Origin: Gilliamella sp. B3022
GTDB taxonomy: Bacteria; Pseudomonadota; Gammaproteobacteria; Enterobacterales; Orbaceae
Reading direction: 5' to 3'
DNA length: 64,000 nucleotides
Assembly (NCBI RefSeq): GCF_028751545.1
Contig: NZ_CP071867.1
Location: 1,647,306 to 1,711,305 of the forward strand
The notes beneath the pieces were generated by a model that was given only the letters and a program-made list of their open reading frames with translations, was not told where the DNA came from and did not search any database. Both the position numbers and the translations under genes were made by a program. Position 1 is the stretch's first letter; each line of letters opens with the position of its first letter. Of the stretch, positions 41,523 through 53,446 are shown piece by piece.

Positions 41523-42923
41523 TTAAAATGATTCACGAATATCAGTAAAATGACCAGTAATTGCTGCTGCTGCAGCCATAGCAGGACTTACTAAATGCGT
41601 TCTGGCATCACGACCTTGACGACCTTCAAAATTGCGGTTGCTGGTGGATGCACAGCGATCGCCTGGTGCCAACTTATCATCATTCATCGCTAAACACATT
41701 GAACAGCCCGGTAAACGCCACTCAAAACCAGCTTCAATGAAGATTTTATCTAAACCCTCAGCTTCGGCTTGTTCTCGAACAGGTCCAGATCCTGGAACGA
41801 CTAATGCTTGTACACCATCGGCAACTTTACGGCCTTTAGCAATCTGAGCAGCTGCGCGTAAATCTTCAATACGTGAGTTGGTACAAGAACCAATGAAGAC
41901 TTTATTAATTTTTATGTCAGAGATTTTGGTACCAGCAGTTAGGCCCATATAAGCTAGAGCACGTTCTGCTGAATTTTTTTCGATAGGATCAGTAAAATTA
42001 TTAGGATTTGGCACTTGAGCATCAATTGAAGTTACTTGACCTGGGTTAGTTCCCCATGTCACTTGAGGTGCAATATCTTTACCTTCTAAAGTCACTATGG
42101 TATCAAAATGGGCGCCTTCATCAGTTTTCAATGTTTTCCAGTAAGCTACTGCTTTGTCAAATTCATCACCTTTTGGTGAAAATTGACGACCTTTCAAATA
42201 CTCAAATGTGACTTCATCGGGAGCTATAATGCCAGCTTTTGCGCCCATTTCAATTGCCATATTACATAAAGTCATACGACCTTCCATGGATAAAGCTTTT
42301 ATAGCTTCTCCACAAAACTCAACCACATGCCCAGTACCACCAGCACTGGTCGTTTTACCAATAATGGCAAGGATTATATCTTTTGCCGTAATGCCATCAG
42401 CAACCTGCCCTTTGACTTCAATTTTCATGGTTTTGGCTCGACCTTGTTTTAGAGTTTGAGTTGCTAACACATGCTCAACTTCTGAAGTACCAATACCAAA
42501 AGCTAATGCACCAAACGCTCCATGTGTGGCTGTATGCGAGTCACCACATACAATGGTCATTCCCGGTAAAGTCATTCCTTGTTCAGGTCCGACAACATGG
42601 ACAATACCGCGTAAAGGGCTTTGTAAACCATATAACGAAACCCCGAATTCTTTGGCATTTTTTTCCAGTTCAGTTAATTGAATTTGTGCCATTTCACTAC
42701 AAGCGCTAAGATCATTACTTTTAGTTGAAGTGTTATGATCCATTGTTGCAAAGGTTTTATTTGGTTGACGTACTTTACGATTCATGGCTCGTAAACCATC
42801 AAAAGCTTGCGGAGAGGTAACTTCATGAACTAAATGGCGATCGATATATAAAATAGGCGTCTCATTTGGCGCTTCGTATACGATATGTGCATCATACAAT
42901 TTTTGATACAGTGTTTTTGACAT
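41523..42923 (-). CDS. leuC: 3-isopropylmalate dehydratase large subunit
   Basis: Aconitase-family enzyme, 466 aa, with a 4Fe-4S cluster: Cys in [13 protein letters not shown] and the pair in [11 protein letters not shown]. Other marks are DHNTSTK at the N-terminus and [26 protein letters not shown]. With LeuD it isomerises 2- to 3-isopropylmalate. There is a 158-base gap from leuB, larger than the other gaps in the operon; no clear terminator was seen in it. Confidence 0.97.
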   Translation of the reverse strand: MSKTLYQKLYDAHIVYEAPNETPILYIDRHLVHEVTSPQAFDGLRAMNRKVRQPNKTFATMDHNTSTKSNDLSACSEMAQIQLTELEKNAKEFGVSLYGLQSPLRGIVHVVGPEQGMTLPGMTIVCGDSHTATHGAFGALAFGIGTSEVEHVLATQTLKQGRAKTMKIEVKGQVADGITAKDIILAIIGKTTSAGGTGHVVEFCGEAIKALSMEGRMTLCNMAIEMGAKAGIIAPDEVTFEYLKGRQFSPKGDEFDKAVAYWKTLKTDEGAHFDTIVTLEGKDIAPQVTWGTNPGQVTSIDAQVPNPNNFTDPIEKNSAERALAYMGLTAGTKISDIKINKVFIGSCTNSRIEDLRAAAQIAKGRKVADGVQALVVPGSGPVREQAEAEGLDKIFIEAGFEWRLPGCSMCLAMNDDKLAPGDRCASTSNRNFEGRQGRDARTHLVSPAMAAAAAITGHFTDIRESF

Positions 42924-43081
42924 TGCTGTTTTCCTTGTTATTTCTTATAACGGGTACTAAAAATTTAGCTAACATACATCATTCTCTAATAGTTAAATAA
43001 TCATTAAAACCTAAAAGAGATATTAATGACTTATGCATTCTTAATACTCAAATATCCCTTTATTAGATTGACCAAAAACTA

Positions 43082-45771
<2,690 letters not shown>

Positions 45772-45825
45772 TGTTTTTTCCTTTTTTTATATTCTAGTGC
45801 TATTGCGGTATTTCATGTTAAGAAA

Positions 45826-45854
45826 ACAAAAAAACCCGCACTTTAGCGCGGGTT
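45826..45854 (-). terminator. leu attenuator terminator with competing antiterminator
   Basis: Minus strand: AACCCGCGC-TAAA-GTGCGGGTT (one G:T pair) followed by seven T residues, 55 bases before leuA. The 5' arm's CCGCGC (45846-45851) can instead pair with GCGCGG in the leader (45910-45915), which would prevent this hairpin. Confidence 0.9.
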
Positions 45855-45889
45855 CTTGTTAATTTGTCGAGTTATTTAATTGATTATCT

Positions 45890-45964
45890 TTACTCCACAC
45901 ACAAGTCATCCGCGCAAAAAAATGCGAGGAGGTGAGTGAGCAAAAGGTAATTTGTTTTAATCAT
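45890..45964 (-). CDS. leuL: leu operon leader peptide LeuL
   Basis: A 24-codon leader reading MIKTNYLLLTHLLAFF followed by CADDLCVE. Six of 24 residues are Leu: codons CTT-TTG-CTC at 7-9, CTC-CTC at 12-13 and TTG at 21. GAGAG lies five bases before the ATG. It starts about 42 bases after the predicted transcription start and ends 36 bases before the terminator hairpin. Translation would sense leucyl-tRNA: stalling at the Leu codons covers the CGCA half of the CGCA-TTTTT-TGCG pause hairpin, freeing GCGCGG to form the antiterminator. Too short for normal gene finding, but position and codons make it convincing. Confidence 0.87.
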   Translation of the reverse strand: MIKTNYLLLTHLLAFFCADDLCVE

Positions 45965-46012
45965 TAAAACTCTCAAATTGTTTAATTTAAATTGTTCAAA
46001 ATATTATCAATA

Positions 46013-46041
46013 GTTTTATCAAATAATAATTTGAATGTCAA
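46013..46041 (-). promoter_or_regulatory. leuL-leuABCD promoter with palindromic spacer
   Basis: Minus strand: -35 TTGACA (46036-46041, perfect), 17-base spacer, -10 TAAAAC (46013-46018). The spacer contains the inverted repeat TCAAAT-TATT-ATTTGA (46019-46034), well placed for a repressor. Predicted start near 46006 gives a leader of about 235 nt. Confidence 0.8.
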
Positions 46042-46373
46042 GGCTAATATTTATTGATTATTCATTTTAATCTAATGATAATAGAGTAAATATTTTGTAT
46101 ACATTAATAAATATAGGTTATTATAATTAGCGATGTAGCTTATTAATGTGACCATTTCTTTTGGTAATTCCGTAAAGAAATGTCATTAAAGTAACAATTA
46201 TATTGTAATTGAGCGAAATGCGTGCACAATATTAATCAATTTTTATTGAAAATACATTGAATGCATTCTTTTTAATGTTAGCCAAATCGTAAATTTGACA
46301 AGAATATCTAATTAATCTAATTTAAAAATCCTTAATTTACCTTTATTAACAATCATCTAGATGGAGTTATGAT
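46042..46373. other. Intergenic region between divergent leu and nfsB promoters
   Basis: AT-rich divergent spacer. Apart from the leu promoter at its left end I saw no gene, RNA or repeat. The nfsB-like gene's promoter should be in the right half. Confidence 0.4.
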
Positions 46374-47018
46374 ATGAATATTGTCGAAATTTCTCAAAAC
46401 CGTTACACAACAAAACATTACGATAAAAGTAAGAAAATTCCTAAAGAAAAAATAGAACAATTATTAACGGTTTTAAGAAACAGTCCATCATCGGTCAATT
46501 CTCAGCCATGGCATTTTTTTGTGATTAATAATGATACGGTTAAAAATAAAATTTTACCGGCTATTGCTGAGTTTAATCAACCTCGAGTTACAGACTCATC
46601 ACATACTATTGTTTTTTGTATTAAAACGTCATTAGATGAAGCGCATTTGGTCAATTTATTAAATCAAGAAGAAAAAGATGGGCGTATCCCAACCGCAGAA
46701 TTAAAAGATGCTCAGGATCAAGGTAGACGTTATTTTGTTAACTTAAATAGCTCAACACCTCAGTCTCAGCAATGTTGGGAGGGTAAACAAGCTTATCTTG
46801 CTTTAGGACAATTGCTTTTCGCCGCTGCTACTATTGGTATTGATTCCACTGCCGTCGAAGGTTTTGATTGTGAAAAAATGGATGAGATCTTAGATTTAAA
46901 AGCAAAAGGATTGAAAAGTTTAGTGATTGCGACACTAGGTTATCGATCTGAAAATGATGGTAATGCACATCGACCTAAATCACGTTTACCAAAAGAACAA
47001 ATTTTTACTTTTTTGTAA
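46374..47018 (+). CDS. nfsB: Oxygen-insensitive NAD(P)H nitroreductase, NfsB family
   Basis: FMN-dependent homodimeric nitroreductase/dihydropteridine reductase family, 214 aa. N-terminal RYTTKHYDKSKKIPKEKIEQ and the FMN-binding SPSSVNSQPWHFFVI match NfsB; VFCIKTSLDEAHLVNLLNQEEKDGR and GIDSTAVEGFD follow, and the C-terminus ends with the KSRLPKEQIF FMN-contact tail. GGAG lies seven bases before the ATG. Cytoplasmic, monocistronic. Exact physiological substrate unknown; quinones, flavins and nitroaromatics are common for the family. Confidence 0.88.
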   Translation: MNIVEISQNRYTTKHYDKSKKIPKEKIEQLLTVLRNSPSSVNSQPWHFFVINNDTVKNKILPAIAEFNQPRVTDSSHTIVFCIKTSLDEAHLVNLLNQEEKDGRIPTAELKDAQDQGRRYFVNLNSSTPQSQQCWEGKQAYLALGQLLFAAATIGIDSTAVEGFDCEKMDEILDLKAKGLKSLVIATLGYRSENDGNAHRPKSRLPKEQIFTFL

Positions 47019-47241
47019 ACAGTAAATTTTAGTGATATTTATGATTATCCCATCTAATTATAGGTGGGATAAATTAAAAAACAAAGTTCACAATTTTGAT
47101 AATAATATTTATATTTCAGTGAGTTATATTAAAAAGGTTGCTGTTGTTTTCGTGTTAATGCCTCATGAAAAAACAACCACTACAAAAATGTAGACAAAAT
47201 AAATACTCGTTTTTAACTTTAATTAAAACCACCATTTTTTA

Positions 47242-47379
47242 TTATTAATCAAAACCAACATATCGCATAATATTTGCCGCTGTATCATTCAATTTTTCAT
47301 TAATTTGATGTGTTAATTCTCAATATTTTTACTGATAAGCTCCAAGCCAATATTTTATATCTAATGGAATTAAATAACT
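47242..47379 (-). pseudogene. Degenerate coding remnant, family not recognised
   Basis: One minus-strand frame reads SYLIPLDIKYWLGAYQ, stop, KY, stop, ELTHQINEKLNDTAANIMRY and VGFD before two stops. The composition is protein-like and the tail reads like a natural C-terminus, suggesting the end of a lost gene. I cannot name the family. The rest of the 47019-47567 spacer shows no gene; the ettA promoter lies at its right end. Confidence 0.35.
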
Positions 47380-47567
47380 GCTTTTTGGATGGTGATATAT
47401 TAATTAGTCTATTAAAGATCACCTACTGGATAACTATTTTCTTAATTTACATCATAATTCATAAATAACCCTAGACCATACAGATAGAATCATTACAATA
47501 TATGCCATCAATCACATAGCAATTCGATTCGATTGCTAGTTTTAATTAATTAAACGGATGATGTTTT

Positions 47568-49235
47568 ATGGCACAATATGTTTATACCATGAACCGCGTA
47601 GGGAAGATTGTTCCCCCTAAACGCTATATATTAAAAGATATCTCTTTAAGTTTTTTTCCGGGTGCCAAAATTGGAGTGCTAGGTTTAAATGGTGCAGGTA
47701 AATCCACTTTATTACGTATCATGGCCGGAGTGGATACCGAGATTGAAGGCGAAGCTCGTCCACAACCTGATATTAAAATTGGTTATTTACCTCAAGAGCC
47801 CAAGCTTGATCCTAAGCAAACTGTACGAGAGGCGATTGAACAGGCGGTTGGTGAAGCCAAAAAAGCGCTCGCTCGGTTAGATGAAGTTTATGCAGCCTAC
47901 GCTGATCCTGATGCAGATTTTGATAAATTAGCCAAAGAACAAGCAGAACTTGAAGCAATTATTCAATCACAAGATGCACATAATTTAGATAACCAATTAG
48001 AGCGTGCTGCCGATGCCTTACGTTTACCCGATTGGGATGCGAAAATTGAAAATTTATCCGGTGGGGAGCGTCGTCGCGTTGCTATTTGTCAGTTATTACT
48101 TGAAAAACCAGATATGTTATTAATTGATGAACCTACCAACCATCTTGACGCTGAGTCGGTTGCTTGGCTGGAACGTTTTCTGCATGATTATGAAGGAACA
48201 GTTGTTGCCGTAACCCATGACCGTTACTTCTTGGATAATGTTGCGGGATGGATTTTAGAGCTTGACCGTGGTGAAGGTATTCCATGGGAAGGCAACTACT
48301 CATCTTGGCTTGAACAAAAAGATCAACGCTTAGCACAAGAAGCGGCAACCGAATCTGCACGTCGTAAATCGATTGAAAAAGAGCTTGAATGGGTAAGGCA
48401 AAATCCAAAGGGTCGTCAAGCGAAAAGTAAAGCCCGTTTAGCAAGATTTGAAGAGCTAAACAGTAATGATTATCAAAAACGTAACGAAACAAACGAACTT
48501 TTTATTCCACCTGGGCAACGTTTAGGTGACAAAGTTATCGAAGTAAGTAATTTAAGTAAATCTTATGGTGATCGCTTACTGATTGATAATCTTTCATTCA
48601 CCATTCCAAAAGGGGCAATTGTGGGAATCATTGGCCCAAATGGGGCGGGTAAATCAACCCTGTTTAGAATGTTGTCAGGTAAAGAACAACCGGATTCAGG
48701 TACTATTAACTTAGGTGATACTGTGCAATTAGCATCGGTTGATCAATTCCGAGATAGCATGGATGATAAAAAGACCGTATGGGATGAAATATCCAACGGA
48801 CAAGATATTATGCGCATTGGCAATTTCGAAATTCCAAGTCGTGCTTATGTCGGTCGCTTTAATTTTAAAGGCGTTGATCAACAAAAACGCGTTGGTGAAC
48901 TTTCAGGTGGTGAGCGCGGTCGGGTACATTTAGCCAAATTATTACAAGTTGGTGGTAATGTGTTATTGCTTGATGAACCGACCAATGACCTAGATGTTGA
49001 GACATTGCGTGCGCTTGAAAATGCGTTATTAGAGTTTCCTGGTTGCGCCTTAGTGATTTCGCACGACCGCTGGTTCCTTGATCGTATTGCAACTCATATT
49101 TTGGATTACCAAGACGAAGGGCATGTTGAGTTTTTTGAAGGAAACTTCACTGAATATGAAGAATGGAAAAAACGTACTTTAGGAGCAGATGCTGTTGAGC
49201 CAAAACGCGCGAAGTACAAGCGTATCACTAAATAA
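47568..49235 (+). CDS. ettA: Energy-dependent translational throttle protein EttA
   Basis: ABC-F ATPase, 555 aa, the same length as E. coli EttA, binding the ribosomal E site and gating the first elongation steps by ATP/ADP ratio. Two ABC domains with Walker A GLNGAGKST and GPNGAGKST, signatures [15 protein letters not shown] and LSGGERGRVHLAKLL, and Walker B LLIDEPTNHLD and LLLDEPTNDLD. The linker between them (about 240-310) is the P-site-interaction motif: LEWVRQNPKGRQAKSKARL. Monocistronic, followed by a strong hairpin. Confidence 0.97.
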   Translation: MAQYVYTMNRVGKIVPPKRYILKDISLSFFPGAKIGVLGLNGAGKSTLLRIMAGVDTEIEGEARPQPDIKIGYLPQEPKLDPKQTVREAIEQAVGEAKKALARLDEVYAAYADPDADFDKLAKEQAELEAIIQSQDAHNLDNQLERAADALRLPDWDAKIENLSGGERRRVAICQLLLEKPDMLLIDEPTNHLDAESVAWLERFLHDYEGTVVAVTHDRYFLDNVAGWILELDRGEGIPWEGNYSSWLEQKDQRLAQEAATESARRKSIEKELEWVRQNPKGRQAKSKARLARFEELNSNDYQKRNETNELFIPPGQRLGDKVIEVSNLSKSYGDRLLIDNLSFTIPKGAIVGIIGPNGAGKSTLFRMLSGKEQPDSGTINLGDTVQLASVDQFRDSMDDKKTVWDEISNGQDIMRIGNFEIPSRAYVGRFNFKGVDQQKRVGELSGGERGRVHLAKLLQVGGNVLLLDEPTNDLDVETLRALENALLEFPGCALVISHDRWFLDRIATHILDYQDEGHVEFFEGNFTEYEEWKKRTLGADAVEPKRAKYKRITK

Positions 49236-49263
49236 TTGCTAATACTTTTATTAATAAAGCTTA

Positions 49264-49286
49264 TCCGCCGATAATGATTCGGCGGA
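49264..49286 (+). terminator. Hairpin after ettA
   Basis: TCCGCCGA and TCGGCGGA form an eight-base-pair GC-rich stem with a seven-base loop, 28 bases past the ettA stop. No proper T-run follows, so terminator function is likely but not certain; it may serve the convergent ybjD-like gene also. Confidence 0.6.
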
Positions 49287-49402
49287 AAATCAATAAATAA
49301 AAAAATAACGGGACATAACCACTATGTTTTGAACTGTTATCCAAGCAATTATTTACCATATTTTTTAACTAATCTATTTAATAATACTTATTTAATAAAC
49401 GC

Positions 49403-51031
49403 TTAAGCTAAATCTTTTGATGCTTTGACAATTTTAGCAAATGTATCCATTAACAAATTAGGTATAGCACTTACACCACGGGATTTTGCGTTATCACAAA
49501 TAGCAATGGCTAAATCCGGTTTAGAACTTCGATGGATAGCTTTTTGAATAATTTTAGATATAGGCATATCAATATATTGTACGGTATTATACGCCGCTAA
49601 TTTATAAACATCGCTAAATCCATGTTTAAATAAAAAATTTTCAATATCTCGAGCAGGCAATACGGTTAAATAATCACTTAAATCTTTGCCTTCAGGGCAG
49701 AGCGATTTTACGGTATCGGCATATTTTTTACCTGCTATATCACCATCGGTTATTACATACCAATGAATGCCCATTCTATTTGCGTACTTTATCAACGGTT
49801 TTAAACCGCATTGGGCAAATTCGATTAACTGTATACCTTCCGAACTTAAATGATAATTACTTTGTTCTGCCAGTTCTCGTAATAACCAAACTTCAGTTTC
49901 ACCTTCCACCAATAGCCAACAACGAGCAAATATGGCACTGGCACGTCGATAGAAAATATGAAACAAAATGCGACGACTATCATCCGCTCCAAAAGAATAT
50001 GGCTCAATGTATTTAGCAATAATTTTACTGGGCAGACGAATCAAGCGAAATATACTATCTAATGGAAAAAGTGATACTAAATCACTTGAATTAGAAGTAA
50101 TAATTTTTTGAGTCGGTAGATGTTTAAGTAATCGAAATCCAACCGATAAAATGATTGGGTGAATTTGGCTTTCTGGCTCTTCTAATATTAAAATTGGTAC
50201 TGAACTTTCTGATAAGGTGCTATTACCTTTGGCACTAATAATTGAACCAAATACCCCCAACAAAGTTGTACGTAAGTAATCATCATCTAAATCATCTAAA
50301 ATATTATTGATATGTTCAAGCGAATCCCAGTCTTCACTGCGTGGGCTCGTTTTTTTAGCAACTTGTTTATAGTGATAACGATGCTGCTGATCCACAAAAT
50401 AATACTCCAAAAGTGCTCGAGCAGCCTGCAAACCACGTTGTAATTCATTTTGACTTAATTGTGAAGAATGTTTTTTTAATTGAGTAGACAGTTTCTCAAC
50501 AAAATATTGTGACAGTGGTTGATTAGTAATGGGTAAATCATTACTGTTAATTGTATTTTTTAGCGCCATTACTGGGTTTAATTCGATTAATTGAGCAATC
50601 AATAATTTAGGATCTTCAATATCAAATGGTTTATCTTTTGCATCAATCAACAAATGCTGACTCATAATATCATCACCTTGTTTATCGGCGCTAATATGGT
50701 ATGTAATACGACGCAACTTATCTTGTTCTGAATACAAGCTAACAGGGATTAATGAATGATAAGCTTGATTATCTAGCTCATTTAAGGCCGATTCACAATA
50801 AGTAATTTTGATGCTTATGCTATCACCATAAACATGATTTTGGTCGTGATAAAAGTCAGTGTCAACAAATTGATAAAACTTATTGTTTAGGGATAATAAC
50901 GACAGCGCACTAATTAAACTAGAGCGTCCCCAACGGTTTTCGCCGATTAGTACGCTTGAACTTGCGTTAAATTTCAAAGATAACTGGCTTATACCTCGAA
51001 ATCCTGTAATATCAATTTTCTCAATAAACAT
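49403..51031 (-). CDS. ybjD: OLD-family ATPase/TOPRIM protein, YbjD-like
   Basis: 542-aa protein with an N-terminal ABC-type ATPase half and a C-terminal TOPRIM half, colinear with E. coli YbjD. Start MFIEKIDITGFRGISQLSL is typical of SMC/OLD ATPases. Walker A reads GENRWGRSS (30-38): the usual Lys is Arg36, while E. coli YbjD has Lys. Walker B is VPILILEEPESQIHP. TOPRIM has LLVEGETEVWLLRE (Glu) and VITDGDIAGKKY (Asp pair). OLD proteins are nucleases; YbjD function is not established. Its stop codon is 168 bases from ettA; the gene is followed on its upstream side by waaP with 15 bases between them, so it may be co-transcribed with waaG-waaP. Confidence 0.88.
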   Translation of the reverse strand: MFIEKIDITGFRGISQLSLKFNASSSVLIGENRWGRSSLISALSLLSLNNKFYQFVDTDFYHDQNHVYGDSISIKITYCESALNELDNQAYHSLIPVSLYSEQDKLRRITYHISADKQGDDIMSQHLLIDAKDKPFDIEDPKLLIAQLIELNPVMALKNTINSNDLPITNQPLSQYFVEKLSTQLKKHSSQLSQNELQRGLQAARALLEYYFVDQQHRYHYKQVAKKTSPRSEDWDSLEHINNILDDLDDDYLRTTLLGVFGSIISAKGNSTLSESSVPILILEEPESQIHPIILSVGFRLLKHLPTQKIITSNSSDLVSLFPLDSIFRLIRLPSKIIAKYIEPYSFGADDSRRILFHIFYRRASAIFARCWLLVEGETEVWLLRELAEQSNYHLSSEGIQLIEFAQCGLKPLIKYANRMGIHWYVITDGDIAGKKYADTVKSLCPEGKDLSDYLTVLPARDIENFLFKHGFSDVYKLAAYNTVQYIDMPISKIIQKAIHRSSKPDLAIAICDNAKSRGVSAIPNLLMDTFAKIVKASKDLA

Positions 51032-51046
51032 AGTATTTCCTTATTG

Positions 51047-51850
51047 TTACAGTTGATACTTCTTTGTCCGATGACCAATACGTTCTGCTTTTTGTTGTGC
51101 ACTTGTAATCAATTCATTTTCATCGTGTAAAATTGTTTTAAGTGGCTTATTAAAATAAATTTTCAGAAATCGCCAAATATCCCGATCCGTTAAGCCTATA
51201 TGATTTGATGAAAAATAAAGTCCAATTAGATCTTTATCGCGCCAACGCGTAGGGACTTTATTACGAGTTTGGGCTCGATGTAAATCAATTACTGATAATT
51301 TAATATGCTGATGGTTTTCATATAACGGTAAATCTAGCAAAAAATGACATAAATAGCAGTCACGATGATTAACCCCAGCAGCATGCATTTTAGCGGTCAT
51401 ATTTGCTAAATTAACAATCAATGAACGTTTTAAATGATAATTCGGAGGCTGAGTAGACCATGGTTTAGTAAAATCTTCTAAACTCATGGTAGGGTTAAGA
51501 TCTTCGGTAATAATAAAAGAGTGACGTGTGAGTGGATTCAAACCTTTTCGTCCAAATGCGCGACCATTCATCGTATCTACACCAGCTTGTTCTAAACGAT
51601 GAATGGCATCCCATTCTTGTTTAGCATCTAAAACAGGTAAACGTAGCGCAATTAGATTTTTTACAATCTCTTTAATTGTTGTACCACGGTGAATTTTTAT
51701 AAAATATGATTTACCTTTTAATTGAAAGTTTAAAGTTTTACGTTGTTTGACTGCACGAAAGATTTTACCTGAAATTCGTTCAACCTCAGTAAAGGGATCT
51801 TTTTTTTGCCATAACTGCTTAAAGGGTGATTTAAGTTTAATCTCATTCAT
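51047..51850 (-). CDS. waaP: LPS core heptose(I) kinase WaaP
   Basis: Cytoplasmic kinase, 267 aa, adding phosphate to the first heptose of the inner core, which supports outer-membrane stability. Signs: KSYFIKIHRGTTIKEIVKNL (ATP-lobe Lys), FIITEDLNPTMSLEDF hinge, MHAAGVNHRDCYLCHFLLD catalytic Asp loop and LSVIDLHRAQ metal Asp. The start overlaps the end of waaG by eight bases, indicating coupled expression. This waaG-waaP pair is common in enteric LPS core clusters. Confidence 0.92.
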   Translation of the reverse strand: MNEIKLKSPFKQLWQKKDPFTEVERISGKIFRAVKQRKTLNFQLKGKSYFIKIHRGTTIKEIVKNLIALRLPVLDAKQEWDAIHRLEQAGVDTMNGRAFGRKGLNPLTRHSFIITEDLNPTMSLEDFTKPWSTQPPNYHLKRSLIVNLANMTAKMHAAGVNHRDCYLCHFLLDLPLYENHQHIKLSVIDLHRAQTRNKVPTRWRDKDLIGLYFSSNHIGLTDRDIWRFLKIYFNKPLKTILHDENELITSAQQKAERIGHRTKKYQL

Positions 51851-52964
51851 GATGACATCCTAAAATAATGTCTGCTGCTCGCTGTGCTAGGTGATATAAA
51901 TCTTCATTATTACTATAGGCAATGGCATTTTTATGCCAACTCAGCCATTGCTCTTTATTATTGATTGACTGAATTAACGCTTGATCTAAATCATTTTGAT
52001 GATAAGGTTCAGTTAATACAATACCAGCATTAGCCTGGCTAATGTGAAAAGCATAGCCAGAAATACCCGAAACCATTACAGGTACACCTGCTACTAATGC
52101 TTCAATCAATACCATACCTGCAGCTTCTTGTCTGGCTGGATGAAGTAAAAGATCGGCTGAAAATAAAAAATCCGCAATATCATCGCGACCTGAAAAGAAT
52201 CGTACATGTTTTGTAATATTTAATTCTTGAGCCAATTTTTGATAGGGTTCAGGTTTATCTTGTCCAACAACCAAGTAGGTAACTTTCTGTTTTAATTCAT
52301 TAGGTAAAGCAGCAATGGATTTTAATGAACGATCAACTCCTTTACGTTTAAAGTCTGAACCAATTTGTACTATTACAAAATCATCCTGGCTTATTTGATT
52401 CTTTTGTCGAAATTGTTCACGCTTTATTGGGGCATAAACATTGTATTTGCGATTTAGAGCAATTCCTGGTGGTAATAAATAAAAGCGTTCATCTTGAGTA
52501 TGATAATAATTTTTGAAATCATGAATTTGTTGTTTTGTTAACACCATGATTTTAGTGGTTGAGGTTTGATTAAAAACAGCTTGTTCAAATGTTAAATAGT
52601 GTTTATAACGTTTGGATTGTTTATAAAAAAAACCTTTGTGTGCAGATTTTTCGGCAAAACAAGTATCACCAGCAAAATAGACATCTAAGCCGGGCATTTT
52701 GTTAAAACCAATAATACAATCGACTGGATTAGACTTAAGATGATCCCTAACCCAATTGTAATAAGCTTGATTTCGGCTATGGTTTGAAAGGCCTTTTTTG
52801 GCAACCAATATAACTTCAAATTCGTCAGGTATATCGCCTTTCCACTCCATTACATAAACACGAATTTTATGACCTCGATCATGACAGGCTTTAGCAATTT
52901 GCAAAAAATCACGTTGCAAACCGCCATAGGGAAAATATTTATAGATACAAAAAGCTAATTGCAT
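51843..52964 (-). CDS. waaG: LPS core glucosyltransferase WaaG
   Basis: GT4-family glycosyltransferase, 373 aa, attaching the first outer-core hexose to heptose II. N-terminal FCIYKYFPYGGLQRDFLQIAK is the WaaG opening; donor-binding part has IVQIGSDFKRKGVDRSLKSI and the EX7E motif HPARQEAAGMVLIEALVAG. Peripheral to the inner membrane. First gene of waaG-waaP(-ybjD). No waaQ, waaC or waaF is nearby, so the core cluster is split. Confidence 0.92.
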   Translation of the reverse strand: MQLAFCIYKYFPYGGLQRDFLQIAKACHDRGHKIRVYVMEWKGDIPDEFEVILVAKKGLSNHSRNQAYYNWVRDHLKSNPVDCIIGFNKMPGLDVYFAGDTCFAEKSAHKGFFYKQSKRYKHYLTFEQAVFNQTSTTKIMVLTKQQIHDFKNYYHTQDERFYLLPPGIALNRKYNVYAPIKREQFRQKNQISQDDFVIVQIGSDFKRKGVDRSLKSIAALPNELKQKVTYLVVGQDKPEPYQKLAQELNITKHVRFFSGRDDIADFLFSADLLLHPARQEAAGMVLIEALVAGVPVMVSGISGYAFHISQANAGIVLTEPYHQNDLDQALIQSINNKEQWLSWHKNAIAYSNNEDLYHLAQRAADIILGCHHE

Positions 52965-53241
52965 GCAAATTGCCTCGAGTAATAAAGGGATATTATATAC
53001 TTAGTATTGATTGTTGCGCAAAGTTTGATTTTAAGAGTCAAGTTTATTATGACGGTTAATACAAATGAGTTTTTACGTATAAAATCATTTGAATCGTAAC
53101 CAACTTATTGACCCCTTTAAATTAGTTGAATAATTTTTCCTTTGAAAAAGGCTTTATCAGATATTTTAATATTCAATTATTGACATCATAGTCTCAATTT
53201 CTCTATTTTTTATTCATACCAACCAATTTAAAAGAGGAATT

Positions 53242-53372
53242 CTAACTGCCGAAGCATTGTTTGACCACACTACGCAATAATTGCAAATGGGCAGCAAGTT
53301 CACTCAAGCCCATTGTTTTACCATCTACAGTTTGCTGATAATCCGTTGAAAAATATTTTACAATTCATTCAT
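53242..53372 (-). pseudogene. Fragment of an NTF2/SnoaL-like protein gene
   Basis: Minus strand begins MNEL at 53372, then after a one-base shift reads VKYFSTDYQQTVDGKTMGLS and ELAAHLQLLRSVVKQCFGS before a stop. The DYQQTVDGKTM...LAAHLQLLRSVVK pattern is like the middle of small nuclear-transport-factor-2-like (SnoaL) proteins. Only about 43 residues of an expected 110-120 remain. The rest of the 52965-53446 spacer is AT-rich with no gene; the waaG promoter lies at its left end. Confidence 0.5.
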
Positions 53373-53446
53373 TAATATCAAGATAGGATGATTAGTAAAT
53401 CATTTTATGCATGATTTACTATTTGAATGCTATCCATTAAATCATC

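Noticed and set aside
42924-43081. Terminator or extra promoter in the leuB-leuC gap
   Set aside because: No clear hairpin with T-run and no convincing -35/-10 pair seen by eye.
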